In this document: one piece after another, positions 1 through 5,165 of the stretch
Numbering within the stretch: the first letter of the stretch is position 1
How the letters are laid out: the number at the start of each line of letters is the position of its first letter
Origin: Cellvibrionales bacterium UBA5860
GTDB lineage: Bacteria > Pseudomonadota > Gammaproteobacteria > Pseudomonadales > Porticoccaceae
NCBI GenBank assembly: GCA_002431545.1
Contig: DJFY01000132.1
Location: 10,116-15,598 of the forward strand
Direction: 5' to 3'
DNA: 5,483 bases
Program-made: the position numbers and the translations under genes
Notes under the pieces: model-generated
What the model saw: the letters and a program-made list of their open reading frames with translations, nothing else
Database searches by the model: none
What the model was told of the DNA's origin: nothing

Positions 1-1478
1 GTGTGTGAGTCGCCGCCGGTACCGACAGTGTCCGGCAACAGCATGCGGTTCAGCCAGCTGTGAATAATGCCATCGCCCGGCTTTAAAGATACCCCCGCAC
101 GGTTGCGGATGAAATCCGGTAACGTGTGCTGGGTTTTGATATCGACGGGCTTGGGATAAGCGGCGGTGTGACAGAACGATTGCATGACCAGGTCGGCCGA
201 AAACCCGAGGCAGGCCAGATCTTGCAGCTCATCGCGGGTCATCGGCCCGGTTGTGTCCTGAGAGCCAACGGTGGTCATCATGGGTTCGCAATAGGTGCCA
301 GGTCGTATGCCCTCGACACCACAGGCCCGGCCCACCATTTTCTGACCGAGGGTAAAGCCCTTGCCGGTGTCGACCGGCTGTTCCGGTGTGCGGAAGAGCT
401 CGGTCTCCCCCAGGCCCAGCGTCTCGCGGGCACGCCGCGTCAGGCCGCGGCCGATAATCAGGTTGATTCGACCGCCGGCACGGACTTCATCGAGAATGAC
501 GTCGGATTTGAACTCGTACTGTGAAAGGACTTCGCCGGTATCGTGATCGAGAATCTTGCCTTCGTAGGCAAGGATGTCGATCACCAGTCCCGTATCCAGT
601 TTTTCTACCGGCGCTTCAAACACCAACGCGCCGGAATCCTCCATGGTGTTAAAGAAGATAGGTGCAACCTTGCCCCCGATGCAGATGCCGCCGGCGCGTT
701 TGTTCGGAACGCCGGGGATGTCTTCGCCGATATACCACAGTACCGAGTTGGTGGCTGATTTGCGCGAGGAGCCGGTACCGACAACGTCGCCGACAAAGGC
801 CACCGGATAACCGCTTTTCTCCAGCTCGTTAATCTGTTCTTCCGCGTTTTCGGCGCCTTCCCTTGGAATTTTATACATCGCCTTCGCGTGCAGAGGAATG
901 TCGGGGCGGGACCAGGCGTCCGGCGCGGGAGAAAGGTCGTCGGTGTTGGTTTCGCCAGGTACCTTAAAAACGATGGCCGTCAGTTTCTCCGGCACTTCCG
1001 GGCGCCGAGTGAACCACTCGCCTTCAGCCCATGACTCGATGACGGCGCGTGCGTGGGCATTGCCGGCTTCAGATTTGGCTACCACATCGTGGTAGGCGTC
1101 GAACATTAGCAGCGTGCTTTTTAGCTGCTCCGCAGCTAGTTCGGCCAGTTCATTGTCGTCGAGAGCAGCGATCAGCGTGGCGATGTTGTAACCACCCAGC
1201 ATCATCCCAAGGAGTTCGATTGCCTTGGCCCTGTTCACCAGCGGAGAGCTGGCTTCGCCGTTGACGATGGCGGTGAGAAAACCCGCTTTGACGTAGGCGG
1301 CTTCATCCACACCAGGGGGTACCCGGTTGGTGATCAGGTCCAGGAGAAAAGAATCCTCACCTGCCGGGGGAGCCTTGAGCAGCTCTACCAATGCTGCAGT
1401 CATTTCAGCATCGAGGGGTTTTGGGGGGACGCCTTCCGCGGCGCGTTCTTCTACGTGTTTACGATATGCTTCGAGCAC
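1..1478 (-). CDS. acnB: Aconitate hydratase B (aconitase B / 2-methylisocitrate dehydratase), N-terminal 492 codons, cut by window edge
   Basis: This is the cytoplasmic 4Fe-4S enzyme that interconverts citrate and isocitrate through cis-aconitate in the TCA cycle; the family can also act on 2-methylisocitrate. Translation starts VLEAYRKHVEERAAEG, almost the E. coli AcnB N-terminus. An N-terminal HEAT-like domain (about 1-155) is followed by the swivel domain with GTGSSRKSATNSVLW; its S237-S238-R239-K240 correspond to the substrate-binding loop. The first catalytic-core segment then carries VRAGGRINLIIGRGLT, GSQDTTGPMTRDEL (Q407) and HSWLNRMLLPDTVGTGGDSH at the edge. The HEAT-then-swivel order marks the B type, not AcnA. 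The three cluster cysteines lie in the missing C-terminal part. I chose the GTG at 1476-1478 because homology begins there and GAGGG lies 8 nt upstream. No frameshift is visible. Identity is very sure. Confidence 0.97.
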   Translation of the reverse strand, partial: MLEAYRKHVEERAAEGVPPKPLDAEMTAALVELLKAPPAGEDSFLLDLITNRVPPGVDEAAYVKAGFLTAIVNGEASSPLVNRAKAIELLGMMLGGYNIATLIAALDDNELAELAAEQLKSTLLMFDAYHDVVAKSEAGNAHARAVIESWAEGEWFTRRPEVPEKLTAIVFKVPGETNTDDLSPAPDAWSRPDIPLHAKAMYKIPREGAENAEEQINELEKSGYPVAFVGDVVGTGSSRKSATNSVLWYIGEDIPGVPNKRAGGICIGGKVAPIFFNTMEDSGALVFEAPVEKLDTGLVIDILAYEGKILDHDTGEVLSQYEFKSDVILDEVRAGGRINLIIGRGLTRRARETLGLGETELFRTPEQPVDTGKGFTLGQKMVGRACGVEGIRPGTYCEPMMTTVGSQDTTGPMTRDELQDLACLGFSADLVMQSFCHTAAYPKPVDIKTQHTLPDFIRNRAGVSLKPGDGIIHSWLNRMLLPDTVGTGGDSH

Positions 1479-1613
1479 TGTGTCGTCCCTCTTCTTGATC
1501 AGACGTGAAAATTAGGTGAATCTGATTTGGTTTTTTCGGCTACTTGAGCGTCGTCGGGAAGTGAGTCCACCCGTTCGGTAGCGCGAAGGCCCGTGCGTCG
1601 GACAGTCGCTCAA

Positions 1614-1626
1614 ACGCTGGCAGCGT
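1614..1626. promoter_or_regulatory. 13-bp palindrome ACGCTG-G-CAGCGT in the acnB upstream region
   Basis: Six-base perfect arms flank one central base, about 136 bp upstream of the acnB start codon. A second short inverted repeat, ACCCG / CGGGT (1635-1639 and 1647-1651), lies beside it. No T-tract follows on either strand, so these are not terminators. The palindrome could be an operator for a dimeric regulator or a leader hairpin. I cannot name a regulator, and chance in GC-rich DNA remains possible. Confidence 0.3.
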
Positions 1627-1664
1627 CTGGGCCGACCCGGGTGCAGCGGGTTTCAGGGTGGCGC

Positions 1665-1670
1665 ATTTTA
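1665..1670 (-). promoter_or_regulatory. Candidate -10 element (TAAAAT) for acnB
   Basis: Read on the minus strand, TAAAAT is followed directly by GCGC, a GC-rich discriminator type often seen at growth-regulated promoters. No good -35 box stands 16-18 bp upstream; the best match is TACACT. If used, the acnB leader would be about 180 nt long and would include the 1614-1626 palindrome. Confidence 0.25.
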
Positions 1671-1745
1671 CAGGAAAGGCTTCGGTAAGTGTATGCAGCA
1701 GCGCCAAAGGCGGGGATTGCGGGAACCATCGCTCGAATGCACTTT

Positions 1746-1765
1746 GTTAGGCACAGTTAGGCACA
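1746..1765. repeat. Tandem duplication of the 10-mer GTTAGGCACA
   Basis: Two exact head-to-tail copies occupy 1746-1755 and 1756-1765. Each begins with GTTAGGC, which fits the integron attC core consensus GTTRRRY. The left copy is preceded by ATGCACTT (1737-1744), which can pair with AAGTGTAT (1687-1694) with one G-T wobble. An inner AGCG/CGCT pair (1700-1703 with 1730-1733) also fits. The partner core RYYYAAC expected at the left end is absent, so this is not a complete attC site. It may be simple slippage duplication. Confidence 0.6.
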
Positions 1766-1837
1766 GTGATAAATTGCCCGCCAAATTGACATTTAAAGCC
1801 GTCCCAGCTTACTCGCCCGCAAACGGAATTATTATCT

Positions 1838-2182
1838 CTATTCGATACCTGCTCCTTCCCCCAGATCGTCGCGCATCAACTGTATGACGTCGACACCGCT
1901 AAACAGGGCTCTGGATTGAAGGTGCAAAATAGACCGGCCCCCGGGGTTGTGATAACTGGAGGACTGAATACCGCAGGAGTGCGCACGCAGTTCCGGCATA
2001 ATGCCGAGGCCTTCAGCATAGTGATAGGCGTGATGGGACAGGGAGACCAGAAAGCCGCCGGTGCGGACCGAGTCGGATTTCTCGACGACCACCGGGCAAA
2101 GGCCTTTCTGTTGCAGCCACAACGCGCAGGTGAGCCCGGCGACGCCGGCTCCCGAGATCAGTATGCGCGTGCCAGGGTGCAT
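1838..2182 (-). pseudogene. Truncated FAD-dependent monooxygenase/oxidoreductase, N-terminal Rossmann part only
   Basis: The 114 codons encode the start of a p-hydroxybenzoate-hydroxylase-like flavin monooxygenase. The dinucleotide-binding GxGxxG is ISGAGVAGL (G11, G13, G16), and E34 closes the second beta strand in VVVEK, where the ADP ribose of FAD binds. The R-T-G-G-F segment (40-44) and VIQLMRDDL (99-107) are also typical. Such enzymes usually have about 370-400 residues. Here similarity stops right after R104-D-D-L and a TAG follows seven codons later, so the substrate domain and the GD motif of the second FAD-binding region are missing. None of the three downstream minus-strand frames restores recognisable sequence, which points to deletion or rearrangement more than a single frameshift. 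The start ATG (2180-2182) has no clear Shine-Dalgarno. A functional short protein is unlikely. Its original substrate cannot be told. Confidence 0.75.
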
Positions 2183-2189
2183 TCGGCGA

Positions 2190-2218
2190 ATTGTAGCACT
2201 GAAAAAAGCTGGAGTTGT
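2190..2218 (-). promoter_or_regulatory. Candidate promoter of the monooxygenase remnant
   Basis: On the minus strand TACAAT (2195-2190) is a near-consensus sigma70 -10 box. It ends only 7 nt before the ATG, so a transcript starting at the usual distance would be leaderless or nearly so. That agrees with the lack of a Shine-Dalgarno sequence. The -35 region at the right distance (ACAACT, 2218-2213) is poor. Confidence 0.3.
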
Positions 2219-2309
2219 GGTATAAACCGATGCTGTTAAATTGATTTGATTGCCTGCTCAATGACAGCGTGGCCGCACGGACAATTGTTTTATCCGGTGG
2301 GTTTGCCGA

Positions 2310-2777
2310 ATGTCGACTAGACTGGTGACCACGCCCTGCGTGGGTATTTGCTCTTCGGGTATTGGCGATGATGTTTGCCGTGGTTGTAAGCGCTTTGCCC
2401 ATGAAGTGATCGAGTGGAACAGCTATACCGAAGCCCAGCGGGAGGTGGTGGTCGATCGGCTCGACGCTTTCCTCGCACAGATTGTCGCTTCCAAGGTGGC
2501 GGTCGTCGACGCGGGACTTGTGCGTTCTGCTTTGCTCGAAGCAGGACGTAAAGCCGACGAGGACAAGTCGGCCTTGCTCTGGGTCCATGCGCTGTTAAGT
2601 GTCTTGCCAGAGGTGGTGGACAGGCAGTCGGAGTTCGGTTTTCGCGTACATGCGAAATACGTTGGCTTGACCGCCGGGCAATTATTGTCTCGTATTAACG
2701 ACGAGTTTTTTGCTCTGTCGAAAGCTCACTTCGAGCGTTACATTGCACCTGGGATACGGGCGCGCGAACAATTTTGA
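2310..2777 (+). CDS. DUF1289 domain protein with four-cysteine motif and C-terminal extension
   Basis: This protein of 155 residues opens with the DUF1289 signature TPCVGICSSG...VCRGCKR. Cysteines 10, 14, 23 and 26 (C-x3-C-x8-C-x2-C) suit binding of zinc or an Fe-S cluster, and W36 in EVIEWNSYTEAQREVVVDRL is the family's conserved tryptophan. DUF1289 has no established biochemical role that I know of. Stand-alone members are often under 100 residues. Here the domain ends near residue 55 and about 100 further, mostly helical-looking residues follow, which I do not recognise. No signal peptide or membrane segment is visible, so it is probably cytoplasmic. The ATG was chosen because the cysteine motif begins nine residues in and GGTGGG lies 8 nt upstream. 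The GST-like gene follows 19 bp after the stop and is probably co-transcribed. Confidence 0.85.
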   Translation: MSTRLVTTPCVGICSSGIGDDVCRGCKRFAHEVIEWNSYTEAQREVVVDRLDAFLAQIVASKVAVVDAGLVRSALLEAGRKADEDKSALLWVHALLSVLPEVVDRQSEFGFRVHAKYVGLTAGQLLSRINDEFFALSKAHFERYIAPGIRAREQF

Positions 2778-2796
2778 TTCGAGAGGAGATATCACG

Positions 2797-3438
2797 ATGA
2801 TGAAGTTATATGGCTTTCCTGTCAGCAACTACTACAACATGGTGAAGCTGGCTCTTCTGGAAAAGGGTTTTGAGTTTGAGGAGGTCACGACCCGGCCCAG
2901 TCAGGACGAGGATTATCTGGTCAAGAGCCCGATGGGCAAAATCCCCTGTCTCGAGGTGGCCGAAGGCCCCCTCAGTGAAACCGGAGTAATTCTGGATTTT
3001 CTTGACGATGTATCCAGCGACATCAGGTTTTATCCGGACGATCCTTACCAGAAAGCCAAGGTCAAGGAGCTGATGAAATCCACCGAGCTTTACCTGGAGC
3101 TGGTCGCGAGGCGACTCTATCCCGCGGCCTTTTTTGGTGAGGCCCTGGCCGAGGCGCTGAAGGCGGAAGTCAGGCAGCAGTTACAGAGGGGCAGTGCCGC
3201 CTTGAATAAGTTGCTCAAGTTCGGTCCCTATGCTGCGGGTCAGAACTATACCTATGCGGATATCGTGCTGTATTACACCGTTACGCTCGGCGAGCTGGCG
3301 ACTCAAAAGGCCCTTGGACTAAGTCTGAAAGACCAGATTCCCGGCCTCGAAGACTGGATCCGACTGATGGAACAAAACAGCTTTGTGCAAAGAGTTAACG
3401 CAGACCGCGAAAAGGCCATGGCGGCGATGATGGGCTAA
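2797..3438 (+). CDS. Glutathione S-transferase family protein
   Basis: The 213-residue protein has the normal cytosolic GST layout. The N-terminal thioredoxin-fold domain (about 1-75) begins MMKLYGFPVSNYYNMVKLALLEKG. The cis-proline loop is SPMGKIPCL (P50), and LSETGVILDFLDD (E61-T62) is the region that binds the glutathione gamma-glutamyl group. The helical C-terminal domain contains AGQNYTYADIVLYY, whose T152-x-x-D155 is the conserved N-capping box. Residues near the active site are S10, N11, Y12 and Y13; the catalytic cysteine of beta-class GSTs is absent. The electrophile or substrate cannot be predicted. Reading could extend upstream to 2710, but that would overlap the DUF1289 gene. Homology and AGGAG (2784-2788), 8 nt before the ATG at 2797, fix this start; a second ATG follows at 2800. 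It is the distal gene of a two-gene operon. Confidence 0.93.
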   Translation: MMKLYGFPVSNYYNMVKLALLEKGFEFEEVTTRPSQDEDYLVKSPMGKIPCLEVAEGPLSETGVILDFLDDVSSDIRFYPDDPYQKAKVKELMKSTELYLELVARRLYPAAFFGEALAEALKAEVRQQLQRGSAALNKLLKFGPYAAGQNYTYADIVLYYTVTLGELATQKALGLSLKDQIPGLEDWIRLMEQNSFVQRVNADREKAMAAMMG

Positions 3439-3481
3439 CCACGATTCGGAAAATCGCCCCGCGCAAATAGCAAATACGTGT

Positions 3482-3508
3482 ACCGGGTGATTCCGGTTTT
3501 GTCTTTTT
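3482..3508 (+). terminator. Rho-independent terminator after the GST gene
   Basis: ACCGG (3482-3486) and CCGGT (3493-3497) form a stem around GTGATT, extendable by a G-T pair to a six-pair stem with a TGAT loop. TTTGTCTTTTT follows at once. It lies 43 nt after the GST stop codon in the right orientation. The stem is short, but the T-tract is good. Confidence 0.7.
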
Positions 3509-3545
3509 CGCGTCGAATATTTTCAATACCGGAGGTTAAGGGCGC

Positions 3546-3576
3546 TTGACTCTTTTGGTGGTCGATTTTGTAACTA
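3546..3576 (+). promoter_or_regulatory. Candidate sigma70 promoter for miaE
   Basis: TTGACT (3546-3551) matches the -35 consensus in five of six bases. The -10 is less certain: TGTAAC (3569-3574, spacer 17) or TAACTA (3571-3576, spacer 19) are possible. It lies just after the upstream terminator and about 50-75 bp before the miaE start, where a promoter is needed. Confidence 0.4.
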
Positions 3577-3622
3577 TAGCGTTCGACTGTGTGACCTACG
3601 ACTATGCAAGCCGGGAATTTTG

Positions 3623-4252
3623 ATGCGTTTTGAACAGTTCTCACGTGTTTTGGCCTGCCCAACGCCGGAGACGTGGGTACAGGCGGCGTTGCGCCACCAA
3701 GACTTGCTGTTGATTGACCACGCCAACTGCGAAAAAAAAGCCGCGAGCACCGCGCTCAACCTGTTGTTCCGATACGCCGAGCATCATGAATTGTTACAGA
3801 AAGTTTCCCGCCTGGCGCGTGAGGAGCTGCGTCATTTCGAGCAGGTAACAGAGCTGATGCAGCGCCGCGGTATCGAGTACCGTCACCTGCCCGCTGCCGA
3901 GTACGCGGGCGAATTGCGCAAGCTGGTCCGCAGCAGTGAACCCCATCGACTGGTCGACACGCTGATCGCCAGTGCCATTATCGAAGCGCGGTCCTGCGAA
4001 CGCTTTGCCTGCCTGGCGCCTCACCTGGACGATGAACTGGGTGGGTTCTACATCTCCCTGTTGAAATCCGAAGCCCGGCACTACCGTGACTACATCGCGC
4101 AGGCAGGATGTGTCGCTTCAGAAGAAGAAATCAATGACCGGATTGAAGTGTTCTCCGCTCGGGAGCGAGAACTGATCGAGACGCCCTGCGTCGAGTTCCG
4201 CTTCCATTCAGGACCGCTCTACGATACGTCCGCTGAGATCGACGAAGTGTAA
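3623..4252 (+). CDS. miaE: tRNA-(ms2io6A37) hydroxylase
   Basis: MiaE is a non-haem diiron monooxygenase. It uses O2 to hydroxylate the isopentenyl side chain of 2-methylthio-N6-isopentenyladenosine at position 37 of tRNAs that read UNN codons, after MiaA and MiaB have acted. The 209-residue four-helix ferritin-like protein shows the full iron ligand set: E37 (NCEKKAA), E68 and H71 (REELRHFEQ), E121 (IIEARSCERF), and E150 and H153 (KSEARHYRDY). The C-terminus ends with the family's FRFHSGP. It is the shorter Pseudomonas-like form, lacking the insertion of enterobacterial MiaE. The start region reads TTG-ATG; I chose the ATG at 3623 over the TTG at 3620, and the Shine-Dalgarno (CGGGAA) is weak. 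Codons 37-39 lie in a run of eight A. It converges on lpxH. Confidence 0.95.
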   Translation: MRFEQFSRVLACPTPETWVQAALRHQDLLLIDHANCEKKAASTALNLLFRYAEHHELLQKVSRLAREELRHFEQVTELMQRRGIEYRHLPAAEYAGELRKLVRSSEPHRLVDTLIASAIIEARSCERFACLAPHLDDELGGFYISLLKSEARHYRDYIAQAGCVASEEEINDRIEVFSARERELIETPCVEFRFHSGPLYDTSAEIDEV

Positions 4253-4278
4253 GCGCGACTATGGCTTTCGATCGCAGG

Positions 4279-5040
4279 TCAGGGCGCGGATCGGGTGGCT
4301 CGATTGTCGAGAGACTCGATCGGGAAGGAGGACAACGTCGGCCCGGTGGCGTCTACCTTGACAACCCAGCCCTGGGTATCCCAGTCGCCGAGTACGATGC
4401 GACGGCCCGTATCGCCAGAAGGTAACGCCACCCGGTGATCGCCCGGACGGTGGGTATGGCCGTGGATCATGGTGTCGACCTGAAAGCGCATCAGCGCTGC
4501 GCTCACAGCCGCTGAATTAACATCGAGGATATAGTCTGGCTGGTTTCCAGTGTGAGCGGCACTACGGGCTCTGCCCCCCTCGGCAATTTTTTGTCGCGTC
4601 GCCAGGGGCAGGTTGCGCAGCAGTGCAAGCAGCACGGGGTTGCGCGTCAACCGGCGTACGCGCTGATAGGTTTTGTCGTCGCTACACAAAGTATCGCCGT
4701 GCAATAGGAGGTATCGACGCCCGTAAAGCGTCTTCACACAGTGATCATCGAGGATATGGCAACCGGTTTCCCGGGCAAAGCGCTTGCCGACGGCGAAATC
4801 CCTGTTGCCGTGCGTGAAGTAAAGCTGAGTCCCACGGCGACTGAGCGCGGCGAGCGCCTCAATCACTCGTCTGCTGAGTGGCGCGGGATCGTCATCGCCT
4901 ATCCAGGCTTCGAACAAGTCCCCCAATATATAAAGTGCATCGCAGCCGGAGGCCTCCTGCTGCAAAAAGTTCTCGAAGGCCACGACCACCCGGGGCCGCT
5001 CCGGCGTCAGATGCAAATCTGAAATCAGCAGTGTGTGCAC
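4279..5040 (-). CDS. lpxH: UDP-2,3-diacylglucosamine diphosphatase
   Basis: LpxH hydrolyses UDP-2,3-diacylglucosamine to lipid X (2,3-diacylglucosamine 1-phosphate) and UMP, the fourth step of lipid A synthesis, at the inner face of the cytoplasmic membrane. The 253-residue protein is a calcineurin-like metallophosphoesterase. All expected dimanganese ligands are present at the positions known from E. coli LpxH: D8 and H10 (ISDLHL), D41 (ILGDLFEAWIGDDD), N79 (THGNRDF), H114 (LLHGDTLCSDD), and H195 and H197 (IHGHTHRP). The substrate-binding insertion spans roughly 125-170. The start is GTG at 5038-5040; homology begins there, and an in-frame TAG lies nine codons upstream with no ATG between. 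No Shine-Dalgarno precedes it. It lies 125 bp downstream of ppiB in the same direction. The gene is normally essential where lipid A is. Confidence 0.97.
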   Translation of the reverse strand: MHTLLISDLHLTPERPRVVVAFENFLQQEASGCDALYILGDLFEAWIGDDDPAPLSRRVIEALAALSRRGTQLYFTHGNRDFAVGKRFARETGCHILDDHCVKTLYGRRYLLLHGDTLCSDDKTYQRVRRLTRNPVLLALLRNLPLATRQKIAEGGRARSAAHTGNQPDYILDVNSAAVSAALMRFQVDTMIHGHTHRPGDHRVALPSGDTGRRIVLGDWDTQGWVVKVDATGPTLSSFPIESLDNRATRSAP

Positions 5041-5084
5041 TGTTTGATCTGTGCTTGGATGGATCTACCCGAAGTGTGGGCCAG

Positions 5085-5113
5085 GCGATAACGGGTGTGC
5101 GGGTGACGGTCAA
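5085..5113 (-). promoter_or_regulatory. Weak promoter candidate for lpxH in the ppiB-lpxH gap
   Basis: On the minus strand TTGACC (5113-5108) and TATCGC (5090-5085) are spaced by 17 bp. The -35 is good and the -10 poor. It would start transcription about 40 nt before the lpxH GTG. The 125-bp gap also holds GGACA-C-TGTCC (5142-5152) but no T-tract terminator, so read-through from ppiB is also plausible. Confidence 0.22.
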
Positions 5114-5165
5114 TGCAGTCAGCGGTATCGGGGCCGATGGTGGACACTGTCCTGGGAATGCAGGC

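Larger units (their letters stand above)
1479..1837. other. Gene-free 359-bp region upstream of acnB
   Basis: I find no protein here that resembles a known family and no tRNA fold. On the minus strand it must hold the acnB promoter and 5' leader. The part nearest acnB (about 1540-1660) is GC-rich with short inverted repeats. The part nearest the monooxygenase stump (about 1766-1840) is AT-rich and looks non-coding. It may include decayed remains of the missing C-terminal half of that gene, but no frame gives recognisable monooxygenase sequence. The palindrome, promoter candidate and tandem repeat are listed separately. Confidence 0.7.

Noticed and set aside
126..524. Plus-strand open frame of 132 codons
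   Set aside because: It lies wholly antisense to a segment of acnB that aligns continuously with known AcnB, so it is a shadow frame.
1786..1791. TTGACA -35 box on the plus strand
   Set aside because: No fitting -10 box lies 16-19 bp downstream (TTACTC is the best) and no plus-strand gene follows for 500 bp.
1693..1887. Plus-strand open frame of 64 codons in the acnB upstream region
   Set aside because: It has no Shine-Dalgarno, matches no recognisable family, crosses the tandem repeat and runs antisense over the end of the monooxygenase remnant.
2013..2588. Minus-strand open frame of 191 codons
   Set aside because: It runs antisense through the DUF1289 gene and out of frame through the monooxygenase remnant, has low-complexity composition and matches no family I know. 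The two overlapped genes are recognisable.
3443..3457. Small hairpin just after the GST stop
   Set aside because: The CGATT/AATCG stem is followed by CCCCGC, not by T residues. The structure at 3482-3508 is a far better terminator.
4741..5022. Plus-strand open frame of 93 codons
   Set aside because: It is antisense to the N-terminal half of lpxH, whose metal ligands are all intact, and has no recognisable product.
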